The notes below the pieces were generated by a model. That model made no database searches and was not told the origin of the DNA. It saw nothing but the letters and a program-made list of their open reading frames with translations. A DNA stretch of 64,000 bases from Amphritea atlantica. Lineage in GTDB: Bacteria > Pseudomonadota > Gammaproteobacteria > Pseudomonadales > Balneatricaceae. Every line of letters starts with the position of its first letter. Positions within the stretch are counted from its first letter, which is position 1. Below are positions 48,104-57,763 of this stretch, in pieces. The stretch covers positions 62,001-126,000 of the forward strand of contig NZ_JAHKQE010000009.1 of assembly GCF_018860855.1 (NCBI RefSeq). Reading direction: 5' to 3'. A program made the position numbers and the translations under genes.

Positions 48104-48778
48104 TTGAAACTCAGTAAACGATTAACTCAGATTGAACAGTTGGTCGCTCCTGGCTATACCCATATTTGGGATTGCTGTTGCGATCATGGCCACCTCGGTG
48201 CAGCCCTACTCGCGCGCCACAGCGATGCCCAGGTCCATTTTGTTGATATTGTGCCATCACTGATCACTGAACTAGAAAGCAGGCTGCAGCAGCATTACGC
48301 TGACCTCGCTGAACGCTGGACAACTCACTGCCTTGATGTCGCACTACTTCCATTAGAACAGTACAGCGGCAGGCAACTGGTCATTATTGCGGGGGTGGGC
48401 GGCGATCTCATTAAGCAGTTTGTTAGCATCATTCAACAAACACATATTGGCTTGACCCTCGATTTTCTACTCTGCCCCGTGCACCATCAATTTGCCTTGC
48501 GTCAGACGTTGATCGAACTAAATTTGAGCTTAAAGGATGAAGCTTTGATCGAAGAGAACCATCGCTTTTACGAAATCATGCTGGTGTCATCTGAAAGCGA
48601 TCCCGGTAGGCCTATCAGCCCAGTGGGTGAGACTATTTGGCAAGCTAATTCAAACGAGCAACGTGATGTTATTCAGCGTTATTTGCAAACAACGCTGGAA
48701 CACTACCAACGAATGCAACAGGGCGACACAGCGGATGTGAGCCACATTATCGAGGCTTATCGTTCGGTCATTGATTAG
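48104..48778 (+). CDS. TrmK-like tRNA (adenine-22 N1)-methyltransferase family
   Basis: 224 residues. Opens MKLSKRLTQIEQLVAPGYTHIWDCCCDHGHLGAAL, the SAM-binding start of the COG2384/TrmK family, then VDIVPSLITELESRL and IAGVGGDLIKQF. In Gram-positives TrmK makes m1A22 in tRNA; in gammaproteobacteria the target is uncertain. The start is TTG at 48104 with AAGG upstream. C-terminus beyond residue 190 is helical. Confidence 0.82.
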   Translation: MKLSKRLTQIEQLVAPGYTHIWDCCCDHGHLGAALLARHSDAQVHFVDIVPSLITELESRLQQHYADLAERWTTHCLDVALLPLEQYSGRQLVIIAGVGGDLIKQFVSIIQQTHIGLTLDFLLCPVHHQFALRQTLIELNLSLKDEALIEENHRFYEIMLVSSESDPGRPISPVGETIWQANSNEQRDVIQRYLQTTLEHYQRMQQGDTADVSHIIEAYRSVID

Positions 48779-48826
48779 CCCTTTGATTAGACCCTTGATT
48801 GAGCACCATAGAGAGAACAAGGAAGC

Positions 48827-48945
48827 ATGAACTAGGTTATCGCTTCATACTGCTTATCGGCATGGGGGCGTGCCTCGCTACACCAGTGTTTGCCGATACC
48901 GGTTTCAAGCGAACAACCACAAGCTCATTATCTCTGATTTCATAA
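48827..48945 (+). pseudogene. Remnant of a small exported-protein gene
   Basis: AAGGAAGC precedes ATG AAC TAG at 48827, a good ribosome site followed by an immediate stop. In the neighbouring frame (48832-48945) the DNA reads LGYRFILLIGMGACLATPVFADTGFKRTTTSSLSLIS and stops, i.e. a hydrophobic signal sequence with a VFA-D cleavage site. A +1 shift after codon 2 would join them. The mature part is only about 15 residues, so most of the gene would be lost. Confidence 0.35.
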
Positions 48946-49045
48946 ATTGCTCAGTGTTCAAGATATAGTTGATCTAACCAACTCAATACCACTTCACATG
49001 AAATCGGCACAAAGATGCACAAAATAAGGCTATATCTACCCCTAA

Positions 49046-49963
49046 TTAGGTCAGTTTCACCTCTTGGGAAAGTCGGTCCGCCGAGGCCTGAATAATATCA
49101 ACCAGGCTACGTGCGGCGGTTGAAAGTGGATAGCGTTTGCGGGTGACGATCCCTACTGGACGGGACATCACCGGAGTATGCAGTTCACGACAGACCGCGC
49201 CCTGTTCACGCATCTGTCCGATACACAGCGAAGGCACCGCGCTGACACCTAAGCCGGTCACGACCATGCGGCCAATGGTAGCCAATTGATGGGTTTCAAA
49301 TTCGGGGTGAACCTGCATCCCTAATTGACGCAATTTCGCTTCGATCAATAAGCGTATGCTGGAAGGCTGCTGCAAGGTAATAAAGTCATCTTCCAGCAGC
49401 GCTTGCCATGAAACCGATTCCTCGCTGGCCAATGGGTGTTGCGCATAAACAACCGCGACAAATCGATCTTCAAAAAGGGGAATAAAGGTCAAATCATCAA
49501 AACGGCCAGGATCAAAAGTAACACCGACCTCAACCTGACCATTACGCACCATATCCACCACATCTTCGGCGATCACATCGTTTACCGTGACACTGACGCT
49601 GGGGTAAAGCACCCGGTATTCACGAATCAGACCCGGTAGTAAACTACTGGCAAACGAGGGCATTGCTGCCAACACGACTCGGCCTCGATTCATGGCGAAA
49701 CGCTGGTTTAGGTCATCGAGGGCAGTATCACAATCCTGCAGTATCTTGCGAGCTACCGGATAGAACTCCTCCCCTTCGGGGGTTAACGCAATAGCCCGAG
49801 TGGTGCGACTAAAGAGCGCCCCCCCGACCTCCTCTTCAAGCTTTTTAATGGCGAGACTCAGCGCCGGTTGCGACAGATGTACCTGTATACAGGCATCAGT
49901 AAAGCTCTGGGTGCGGGCGACCGCCACAAATGCTTTCAACTGCTTAAGGGTAATATTGGCCAT
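49046..49963 (-). CDS. LysR-family transcriptional regulator
   Basis: 305 residues. N-terminal helix-turn-helix (about 1-60: LKQLKAFVAVARTQSFTDACIQVHLSQPALSLAIKKLEEEVG) and a substrate-binding domain (about 90-300). It is transcribed divergently from scoAB with 268 bp between, the usual place for a LysR regulator of the neighbour, so CoA-transferase control is the likely role; the inducer is unknown. Confidence 0.9.
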   Translation of the reverse strand: MANITLKQLKAFVAVARTQSFTDACIQVHLSQPALSLAIKKLEEEVGGALFSRTTRAIALTPEGEEFYPVARKILQDCDTALDDLNQRFAMNRGRVVLAAMPSFASSLLPGLIREYRVLYPSVSVTVNDVIAEDVVDMVRNGQVEVGVTFDPGRFDDLTFIPLFEDRFVAVVYAQHPLASEESVSWQALLEDDFITLQQPSSIRLLIEAKLRQLGMQVHPEFETHQLATIGRMVVTGLGVSAVPSLCIGQMREQGAVCRELHTPVMSRPVGIVTRKRYPLSTAARSLVDIIQASADRLSQEVKLT

Positions 49964-50231
49964 ATCTCACCGAAGGTTGTGCACTCTAATCTCTCTATAC
50001 AGGGTAATTTACAGTCTATTTATAATTAAATCTTATAAATAGTTAAAATCATTAAATTTGCTAAATAATACCCAGTATATGAGACTTAACCCACTGATCG
50101 ACTCGATTGGCCCTTTTAAGCCAGCCGATATGGATCAGAATCGTTGCATCAGGTGCCCGGTGTTCTGGCAACAGAGCGGTCCCAGCCGGGCATCTGCCTA
50201 TAACAACAACAGCTAATGCGGAGTTGCATAC

Positions 50232-50933
50232 ATGGCGGGTTTCAACAAGGTAGTAAATAGCTACGAAGAAGCGATGGCAGGCCTAGAAGATGGCATGACG
50301 GTGATCGCAGGCGGCTTCGGCCTTTGCGGTATCCCTGAAAATCTGATCAAGCAGATCAGAACGATGGCCACTAAAGACCTTACCATTGTCTCTAATAACT
50401 GCGGTATCGATGACTTCGGTCTCGGTATTCTGCTAGTCGATCGTCAAATCAAAAAAATGATCTCATCTTACGTTGGCGAAAACGCGCTGTTTGAAAAGCA
50501 GCTGCTGGCGGGCGAACTTGAGGTTGAACTCACCCCACAGGGCACACTAGCCGAGAAGATGCGCGCTGGCGGCGCTGGCATCCCTGCGTTTTACACTGCA
50601 ACAGGCTATGGCACACCGGTGGGTGATGGCAAAGAAGTACGCGAATTTAACGGTCGCCACTATATTATGGAAGAATCCATTACCGGCGACTTTGCCATTG
50701 TCAAAGGTTGGAAAGCCGACACTTACGGCAACGTTGTCTACCGCGACACCGCTCAGAACTTTAATCCGATGGCCGCGACAGCCGGTAAAATTACCGTAGT
50801 TGAAGTTGAAGAGATCGTCGAACCTGGCGAGTTGAACCCTAGCGAGATCCACACCCCGGGCATCTACGTCAATCGAGTGATTAAAGGCTCCTTCGAGAAA
50901 CGTATTGAGCAACGTACCGTACGTCAGGGCTAA
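50232..50933 (+). CDS. scoA: 3-oxoacid CoA-transferase subunit A
   Basis: Moves CoA between succinyl-CoA (or acetyl-CoA) and acetoacetate. 233 residues with the CoA-loop [13 protein letters not shown] near 27-39, [15 protein letters not shown] and [21 protein letters not shown]. It fits SCOT subunit A better than AtoD by the last segment. GGAG ribosome site; scoB follows after 65 bp. Confidence 0.92.
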   Translation: MAGFNKVVNSYEEAMAGLEDGMTVIAGGFGLCGIPENLIKQIRTMATKDLTIVSNNCGIDDFGLGILLVDRQIKKMISSYVGENALFEKQLLAGELEVELTPQGTLAEKMRAGGAGIPAFYTATGYGTPVGDGKEVREFNGRHYIMEESITGDFAIVKGWKADTYGNVVYRDTAQNFNPMAATAGKITVVEVEEIVEPGELNPSEIHTPGIYVNRVIKGSFEKRIEQRTVRQG

Positions 50934-50998
50934 ACAATAATAATGTATTCCAGATAGCTGTAGGTTTATAACGGCTATTAGGGAGAAGAGGAAAAACA

Positions 50999-51658
50999 AT
51001 GGCACTCTCTCGTGAACAGATGGCTCAGCGTGTTGCACGCGAGCTTCAGGATGGTTTTTACGTCAACCTAGGCATCGGTATCCCCACACTGGTCGCAAAC
51101 TATGTCCCTGCGGGGATCGAAGTAATGCTGCAATCCGAAAACGGCTTACTGGGTATGGGCCCTTTCCCTACCGAAGATGAAATCGATGCGGATATGATTA
51201 ACGCCGGTAAGCAAACGGTAACGGCTGCTACGGGAGCATCGATATTCTCCTCAGCGGAATCCTTTGCCATGATTCGTGGCGGACACGTTGATCTTACCGT
51301 GTTGGGCGCTTTTGAAGTCGATGTGAACGGCAATATTGCTTCGTGGATGATTCCCGGCAAGCTGATTAAAGGCATGGGCGGTGCGATGGACTTAGTCGCC
51401 GGTGCGGATAATATTATCGTTACCATGACCCACGCATCCAAGCATGGTGAATCGAAACTGCTGACTGAATGCTCGCTGCCACTGACGGGCCGTGGCTGCA
51501 TTAAGAAAGTATTGACCGACCTCGCCTACCTCGAAATTGAAGATGGTGCTTTCCACCTGAAAGAGCGGGCACCGGGTGTTTCAGTCGAAGAGATTATCGA
51601 GAAGACCGAAGGCAAATTGATTGTGCCGGACAATGTACCGGAAATGACGTTCGCTTAA
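50999..51658 (+). CDS. scoB: 3-oxoacid CoA-transferase subunit B
   Basis: 219 residues, partner of ScoA. The catalytic glutamate is in LQSENGLLGMGPFP near residue 44, with GGHVDLTVLGAFEVDVNGNIASW and a C-terminal GVSVEEIIEKTEGKL. The pair lets the cell use or release ketone bodies, consistent with breakdown of stored polyhydroxybutyrate. A strong terminator follows. Confidence 0.93.
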   Translation: MALSREQMAQRVARELQDGFYVNLGIGIPTLVANYVPAGIEVMLQSENGLLGMGPFPTEDEIDADMINAGKQTVTAATGASIFSSAESFAMIRGGHVDLTVLGAFEVDVNGNIASWMIPGKLIKGMGGAMDLVAGADNIIVTMTHASKHGESKLLTECSLPLTGRGCIKKVLTDLAYLEIEDGAFHLKERAPGVSVEEIIEKTEGKLIVPDNVPEMTFA

Positions 51659-51685
51659 GACAATAACGCAAGCAAGTATGTCCCC

Positions 51686-51723
51686 ATAAAAAAAGGCTGA
51701 TGTTTACACATCAGCCTTTTTTA
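51686..51723 (+). terminator. scoAB terminator
   Basis: AAAAAGGCTGATGT pairs with ACATCAGCCTTTTTT around TTAC, a long stem with A and T runs. Confidence 0.92.
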
Positions 51724-51825
51724 GTGCTTTATTAAAGAGCTTTTTTTAGTGCTTTATTTAAGTACTTTGCTTAAGGCTCTATTTAAGTATCTTATTTAAG
51801 TTATTAATTTAAACAATTGATTTAT
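51717..51825. repeat. Degenerate repeats after scoB
   Basis: TTTTTTAGTGCTTTATT occurs twice (from about 51718 and 51744), then shorter variants around TATTTAAGTA recur down to 51825. Strongly T/A-biased, non-coding. Confidence 0.6.
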
Positions 51826-51875
51826 AGCTATTTTTATTCCCCTGATAAAGCAATTCACCCCTTGATCACAAGCGG

Positions 51876-53777
51876 TTAATTCAACCGAGCAATATGGTTG
51901 ATAAACACGTCAGGCTCAATCACGCCGATGAGGGTCATATTCGCTTGCAGTTCACCGGTACGATCATAGAAGATCAACGCAGGTGGACCTATCACGCTGT
52001 AATCACGGCTCAGTTCTTTTGCTGCATCATCATTCGCCGTCACATCCACTTTAATACGAGAGAAGCCGCTCAGCCCCTGCTGTACGCCAGCATCCGAAAA
52101 GGTGAAATAATCCAGCTCGACACAGGCAACGCACCAGTCAGCATAGAAATCGAGCATCACCGGCTGATTTTGCGCCTTCGCTTCCGCTAACAACTGATCC
52201 AACTGGGTCTTGTTGGTCACGGTGACAAATCTCATCTCTGTCGCCGCTTGAGCAGGCCCAGCCGCCGCTATATTCTTCAACGGCTGAAGCAAGCTCGTAC
52301 CGCCAGTCATGCCGCCCACAAACAGCAGCGCGCCATAGATAAGCAACACGACGCCAATACCTTTCCAGAACACGCGCCAGCCTCGGGCCTCATCCTGCAA
52401 TCGATCCAAGGCTTTCATATACACCGCCGCCACCAGCAAGATAATGGCATACAGCAGCAGCGCGATACTATCGTCGATCACCCGATCCAGCATCCAGACA
52501 GCCAGCAACAGCAACATCACACCAAAACCGGCTTTAACGCTTTCCATCCACGCCCCCGCCTTCGGTAATAATTTACCCGCCGATGCACCGACAATCAGCA
52601 GTGGTACGCCCATCCCCATGCTCAGGCTAAACAGCGCGGCACCACCGAGCAGTGGATCACCCGTCTGGCCAATGTAGATCAACGCTCCCGCTAACGGTGC
52701 CGCCATACAGGGACCAACGATCAGCGCAGATAAAAAGCCCATCACAGCTACGCCCAACACCGTACCGCCTTTTTGACCGTTACTGAGATTATTCAGACGG
52801 CTTTGTAGCGCATTCGGTAGTTGCAGTTCATAGAAACCAAACATCGACAATGACAGCAGCACAAAGACAAAACTAAACAGGCCAATAATCCAGGCATTCT
52901 GGAAGGCCGCCTGCAGGTTCTCACCGAACAACCCAGCAATCACACCCGCGATGGTATAAGTGACGGCCACCGCCAGCACATACACCAGCGATAGCATAAA
53001 ACCATGCATAGCCGTGGTACGGTGCCCCTGGCCAGCAATAATGCTCGACAGGATAGGAATCATCGGGAACACACAGGGGGTCAGCGCCAAGGCCAACCCA
53101 GCGACAAAAAAGGCGCCCAGCGTTAACAGCAAACTACTGCCGGAAATCATGGCCGCAAAACGGTCCTGCTCGCTTTGAATGACCGGTGCAACGGTATTCG
53201 TCTGACCGGTTATAGTCTCAGTCATCGCCGCTGAGCTATTCACCGCAGATGATGAGCTATCGACGTTAACGGTATTCACAGGAAGCTGAGTTAGGTCAAT
53301 GGTCGTGGTGACCGGTGGATAACAGATGCCGCCATCCCAGCAACCCTGATAAGTAATCGTGACGGTACTATCTACCGGCTGACCTGTGGTGCTGGTCAGA
53401 TCAAGATCCACCAGTGCTTGGTTGTGATACACCCAAACCCGGCCAAACAAAGGATCGTCCTTTTGTTCCGCCTCAGAGTAACTGCGCTTAAGCTCAGCAA
53501 CGTCAGATCCATAACTCAGTTCGATTTTATCGCGATAAAGATAGTAACCATCTTTGATCGTCCAGATCAGCTTAAGCTGCCCATCTTTCTGTTCACTGTC
53601 CAGCAGATAAACCTGATCGACCGGCAACGGCCCATCTTGTTGCGTACTGAAAGGGTTGGCGTTATCAAATAAACCAGCCTGAGCGGGCACACTAAACTGA
53701 AGTAGGAACATCATCAGCACAGCAATGATGCTGGCACCTAAGCGTTGTAAAACGAAGGATTGAAATACTACAGGCAC
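51876..53777 (-). CDS. dsbD: Thiol:disulfide interchange protein DsbD
   Basis: Moves electrons from cytoplasmic thioredoxin to periplasmic partners. 633 residues. A signal peptide (about 12-34, ending PAQA-GLFD) is followed by the DsbDalpha domain (to about 170, CWDGGICYPP), eight TM helices with redox cysteines in ALTPCVFPM and IVGPCMAAPLAG, and the C-terminal thioredoxin domain with DFYADWCVACVELDYF near 550. GTG start with AGAGG upstream. Relevant to cytochrome c maturation for the cbb3 oxidase. Confidence 0.95.
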   Translation of the reverse strand: MPVVFQSFVLQRLGASIIAVLMMFLLQFSVPAQAGLFDNANPFSTQQDGPLPVDQVYLLDSEQKDGQLKLIWTIKDGYYLYRDKIELSYGSDVAELKRSYSEAEQKDDPLFGRVWVYHNQALVDLDLTSTTGQPVDSTVTITYQGCWDGGICYPPVTTTIDLTQLPVNTVNVDSSSSAVNSSAAMTETITGQTNTVAPVIQSEQDRFAAMISGSSLLLTLGAFFVAGLALALTPCVFPMIPILSSIIAGQGHRTTAMHGFMLSLVYVLAVAVTYTIAGVIAGLFGENLQAAFQNAWIIGLFSFVFVLLSLSMFGFYELQLPNALQSRLNNLSNGQKGGTVLGVAVMGFLSALIVGPCMAAPLAGALIYIGQTGDPLLGGAALFSLSMGMGVPLLIVGASAGKLLPKAGAWMESVKAGFGVMLLLLAVWMLDRVIDDSIALLLYAIILLVAAVYMKALDRLQDEARGWRVFWKGIGVVLLIYGALLFVGGMTGGTSLLQPLKNIAAAGPAQAATEMRFVTVTNKTQLDQLLAEAKAQNQPVMLDFYADWCVACVELDYFTFSDAGVQQGLSGFSRIKVDVTANDDAAKELSRDYSVIGPPALIFYDRTGELQANMTLIGVIEPDVFINHIARLN

Positions 53778-54049
53778 AGTAACCTCTTAATGTGTAAGTC
53801 GGATCGAACAGCTAGTGGACAGCACAATAATAGAGGAGTTCGATTAGCGCAGCCCAAAACAACGAAAAAACCTCTAAATATGGCAATAATTCTTCGCTAG
53901 ATCAAAGGTCCATATATTTATTCCGATTGTATCATCCGATAGCACCCACCAGCACTTAAACCTTTCCTCTGAATATGTTACAAAGTACCTCCTTTACGAA
54001 CGCGCTAACGGGTGTATAGAGTAAAGGCTGTACACTTTAGGAAATTGAG

Positions 54050-55117
54050 ATGTCTGATAACCGAGTCGAAAACCTCAATATTGAGAGTAATAATGTACTG
54101 ATCACTCCTGATCAGCTGAAAGCAAAATTAGCCCTATCAGAATCTGCGGCCACTTCCGTGATGGAAAGTCGCCAGACTATTAAGAACATTCTGAAAGGTG
54201 AAGATAAGCGGTTGTTTATTGTGGTGGGCCCCTGCTCTATTCACGATACTAAAGCGGCTATCGAATATGGTCAGAAGCTAAAGCAGCTTGCTGAGCAGGT
54301 ACAGGACACTCTCTATCTGGTTATGCGCGTCTATTTTGAGAAACCCCGTACCACTGTCGGCTGGAAAGGTCTGATTAACGATCCCCGTATGGATGACTCT
54401 TTTCAGATTGAAGAGGGCCTGCATATTGGTCGTGAATTGCTGCTACAACTGGCCGAAGCTGGATTACCGCTGGCAACCGAAGCGCTTGACCCGATCTCAC
54501 CACAGTACATCCAAGATCTGATTTCTTGGTCTGCTATCGGTGCTCGTACGACCGAATCCCAGACTCACCGGGAGATGTCTAGTGGACTGTCTGGCGCCGT
54601 GGGTCTTAAGAACGGCACCGACGGTGGCCTTACCGTGGCGATCAACGCCCTAGAATCGGTCGCTCACCCACACAGCTTTCTTGGCATTAACGAACAGGGC
54701 CAAGTATCCATTGTGCGTACCCGTGGTAACAAATACGGTCATGTTGTATTGCGCGGTGGTAATGGCGAGCCTAACTATGACTCTGTTCATGTGGCTCTGT
54801 GCGAACAGGCATTGGAAAAAGCCGGCCTGAAGCAGAACATTATGATTGATTGCAGTCATGCCAATTCCAACAAAGACCCAGCGCTGCAGCCACTGGTGAT
54901 GGAAAACGTCACCAACCAGATCATTGATGGCAATAAATCAATCGTTGGCCTGATGGTGGAATCCAACCTCGGTTGGGGTAACCAGAAAATGACTGATAAT
55001 CCAGCCGATCTTCAGTACGGTGTATCGATTACCGATGCCTGTATCGATTGGGATACCACCGAGAAAACCCTGCTCGATATGCACAACAAACTGAAAGACG
55101 TTTTGCCTAATCGTTGA
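54050..55117 (+). CDS. DAHP synthase, class I (AroG/F/H type)
   Basis: First step of the shikimate pathway: PEP plus erythrose-4-phosphate to DAHP. 355 residues. VVGPCSIHDTKAA near 60, YFEKPRTTVGWKGLINDP near 95, GARTTESQTHREMSSGLS near 180, and IDCSHANSNKDP near 270 are the AroG signatures. Which aromatic amino acid inhibits it cannot be read from the sequence. It stands alone with its own terminator. Confidence 0.94.
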   Translation: MSDNRVENLNIESNNVLITPDQLKAKLALSESAATSVMESRQTIKNILKGEDKRLFIVVGPCSIHDTKAAIEYGQKLKQLAEQVQDTLYLVMRVYFEKPRTTVGWKGLINDPRMDDSFQIEEGLHIGRELLLQLAEAGLPLATEALDPISPQYIQDLISWSAIGARTTESQTHREMSSGLSGAVGLKNGTDGGLTVAINALESVAHPHSFLGINEQGQVSIVRTRGNKYGHVVLRGGNGEPNYDSVHVALCEQALEKAGLKQNIMIDCSHANSNKDPALQPLVMENVTNQIIDGNKSIVGLMVESNLGWGNQKMTDNPADLQYGVSITDACIDWDTTEKTLLDMHNKLKDVLPNR

Positions 55118-55136
55118 GCAACACAATATTAAAAAC

Positions 55137-55163
55137 AAGGGATCTTCGGATCCCTTTTTTATT
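55137..55163 (+). terminator. DAHP synthase terminator
   Basis: AAGGGATC pairs with GGATCCCTT around TTC, followed by a T run. Confidence 0.88.
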
Positions 55164-55290
55164 GCTTTTCAGTCTAAAACAGTAAAACCACCCCTCTATA
55201 TCGGTAATAAAACTACAGTCATACTATCTTTTAGTCGATAAGATCCCTCTGAATCGGCCTAACTACTTCAGTATTAGTAATTTTTTGACG

Positions 55291-55296
55291 TATAAT
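55291..55296 (+). promoter_or_regulatory. -10 candidate upstream of icd
   Basis: TATAAT right after TTGACG, 104 bp before the icd ATG. No good -35 exists at 17 bp, so it may be an activator-dependent promoter. Confidence 0.4.
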
Positions 55297-55400
55297 GCGC
55301 CCGCGGAATAATTAATTACGGGCTTACGCAAAGATGTAACGGATAGCCATAAGCTGTTCTGTTAAGCCTCTGGCTACCAGCCAAATGACAAGGGGATACA

Positions 55401-57629
55401 ATGACTACCACGAATCACACTATTTACTGGACCCTGACCGACGAAGCACCCTCACTGGCAACCTGTTCTTTGTTACCAATTGTAAGAACATTTACCAAAG
55501 CGGCCGGCATCGACGTTAAAATCAGCGACATATCTCTCGCTAGCCGTATTCTCTCGGCATTCCCCGAAAAGCTGACCGAAGAACAAAAAGCTGAAGATGG
55601 ATTGAAATTCCTGGGGGCATTAACTCAAGACCCACACGCTAATATCATCAAACTACCCAATATCTCTGCCTCTATCCCTCAGCTGAAAGCCTGCATCGCA
55701 GAACTTCAAGCACAAGGCTGTGATATCCCTACTTACCCTGAAGCGCCAGAGACAGAAGAAGAGAAAGCCATTCAGGCTCGTTATTCTAAAATCCTCGGTT
55801 CTGCAGTAAACCCGGTTCTACGTGAAGGTAACTCTGACCGTCGTGCCCCAAGTGCTGTAAAAGCCTTCGTCCGTAAATTCCCACACTCAATGGGCAAGTG
55901 GAGCAAAGCTTCACGCACCCATGCGGATTACATGCGTGACGGTGACTTCTTCCATAGCGAACAGTCTATCACCATGGACCAAGCCGGCGATGTCCGCCTT
56001 GAGTTCGTTGATCAGGCCGGTAATGTTGAAGTTAAGAAAGAACTGAGCCTAGAAAAGGGCGAGATTCTCGACAGCATGCTCATGAGCTGTAAAGCCCTGC
56101 GTGAGTTCTTTGAAGAAACAATGCAAGACGCGAAAGACACCGGCGTAATGTGGTCTCTGCACGTTAAAGCCACCATGATGAAGGTGTCTCACCCGATCGT
56201 CTTCGGTCACGCGGTTACTGTTTTCTACAAAGAGCTGTTTGATAAATACGGCGATCTGTTTGAAGAACTGGGTGTTAACCCTAACAACGGTATCAGCAGC
56301 GTATACGACAAAATCGCAACACTGCCAACCTCTAAGCGTGAAGAGATCGAAGAAGCGATCCATGAGTGCCTAGAACACCGCCCTGAAATGGCGATGGTTG
56401 ATTCTGTTAAAGGTATCACCAACCTGCACGTCCCTTCTGACGTTATCGTTGATGCGTCTATGCCAGCCATGATCCGTAATGGCGGCAAAATGTGGGGCCC
56501 TGATGGTAAGCCAAAAGATACTAAAGCCGTTATGCCTGAAAGCACCTACGCCCGTATCTATCAGGAAATGATCAACTTCTGTAAAACTAACGGCGCATTC
56601 GATCCAACCACTATGGGTACTGTCCCTAACGTTGGTTTGATGGCTCGTAAAGCAGAAGAGTACGGTTCTCACGACAAAACTTTCGAAATGATGGCTGACG
56701 GCATTATGCGTGTTGTTGCTGCTGACGGCACTGTGTTGATGCAACACGAAGTTGAGAAAGGTGATATCTGGCGTGCTTGCCAAACCAAAGACGACGCTGT
56801 GCGTGATTGGGTTAAACTGGCCGTTACCCGTGCCCGTCAATCCGGTATGCCTACTGTCTTCTGGTTGGACCACAAACGTGCCCACGATGCTGAGTTGATC
56901 AAGAAAGTTAAACTGTATTTGAAAGACTACGATACTGACGGTCTAGAGATTACGATCAAAACTTACAATCAGGCGATTCGTTACAGCATGGATCGCATGA
57001 TCCGTGGTAACGATACCATCTCAGTAACCGGTAACGTACTGCGTGATTACCTGACTGACCTGTTCCCTATTATGGAACTGGGCACATCCGCTAAAATGCT
57101 ATCTATCGTACCTATGCTGAAAGGCGGTGGTATGTATGAAACAGGCGCTGGCGGTTCTGCACCTAAGCACGTACAACAGGTTCAAGAAGAAAACCATCTG
57201 CGTTGGGACTCTCTTGGTGAATTCCTTGCTCTGGCCGTTTCTCTGGAAGAGATGGGCATCAAAGAAGGCAACAAGCGTGCCGATATCCTAGCGAAAACAC
57301 TGGATGCAGCCACCGGTAAACTGCTGGAGAACAACAAGTCTCCTTCACGTAAAACTGGCGAACTGGACAACCGTGGTAGCCACTTCTATCTCGGTATGTA
57401 CTGGGCACAAGAAGTTGCCGCTCAGACTGAAGATCCAGAACTAGCGGCTATCTTCGCGCCACTGGCTAAAAACCTGGCTGACAACGAAGCGAAGATCGTA
57501 GCCGAATTGAGCGCCGTTCAAGGCACTCCTGCTAACTTGGGTGGTTACTACCACGCGAACCGCGAAGACGTTAAGAAAGTTATGCGTCCAAGCGCAACGT
57601 TGAACGCAGCGTTGGCGGCATTGTCTTAA
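55401..57629 (+). CDS. icd: Monomeric NADP+ isocitrate dehydrogenase
   Basis: TCA-cycle enzyme, 742 residues, the large single-chain form found in Vibrio, Azotobacter and many marine bacteria. Starts [21 protein letters not shown]; it has [15 protein letters not shown] (isocitrate binding) near 137, [20 protein letters not shown] near 250, and [13 protein letters not shown] plus [10 protein letters not shown] near 595. The ribosome site AAGGGG is strong. Confidence 0.97.
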   Translation: MTTTNHTIYWTLTDEAPSLATCSLLPIVRTFTKAAGIDVKISDISLASRILSAFPEKLTEEQKAEDGLKFLGALTQDPHANIIKLPNISASIPQLKACIAELQAQGCDIPTYPEAPETEEEKAIQARYSKILGSAVNPVLREGNSDRRAPSAVKAFVRKFPHSMGKWSKASRTHADYMRDGDFFHSEQSITMDQAGDVRLEFVDQAGNVEVKKELSLEKGEILDSMLMSCKALREFFEETMQDAKDTGVMWSLHVKATMMKVSHPIVFGHAVTVFYKELFDKYGDLFEELGVNPNNGISSVYDKIATLPTSKREEIEEAIHECLEHRPEMAMVDSVKGITNLHVPSDVIVDASMPAMIRNGGKMWGPDGKPKDTKAVMPESTYARIYQEMINFCKTNGAFDPTTMGTVPNVGLMARKAEEYGSHDKTFEMMADGIMRVVAADGTVLMQHEVEKGDIWRACQTKDDAVRDWVKLAVTRARQSGMPTVFWLDHKRAHDAELIKKVKLYLKDYDTDGLEITIKTYNQAIRYSMDRMIRGNDTISVTGNVLRDYLTDLFPIMELGTSAKMLSIVPMLKGGGMYETGAGGSAPKHVQQVQEENHLRWDSLGEFLALAVSLEEMGIKEGNKRADILAKTLDAATGKLLENNKSPSRKTGELDNRGSHFYLGMYWAQEVAAQTEDPELAAIFAPLAKNLADNEAKIVAELSAVQGTPANLGGYYHANREDVKKVMRPSATLNAALAALS

Positions 57630-57685
57630 TCGACTCGCGTCAAAAACCGTTATCGGTTAAGCCTTAATCGATAACCGTTAAGCAC

Positions 57686-57724
57686 TAAAAAACCCGGACC
57701 AGCTAGCCTGATCCGGGTTTTTTA
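57686..57724. terminator. Bidirectional terminator, icd / ndh
   Basis: AAAAACCCGGA pairs with TCCGGGTTTTT, A run before and T run after, between convergent icd and ndh. Confidence 0.92.
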
Positions 57725-57763
57725 TTACTCTGCATATCGAGCGTTAACGACTAGATGCCAACC

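Noticed and set aside
51876-53777. Treating the plus-strand frames inside dsbD as genes
   Set aside because: Several long open frames (for example near 51894 and 52248) are antisense shadows rich in His, Gln and Arg.
53980-54050. TyrR box upstream of the DAHP synthase gene
   Set aside because: TGTACA-like words occur (near 54027) but do not form the TGTAAA-N6-TTTACA site.
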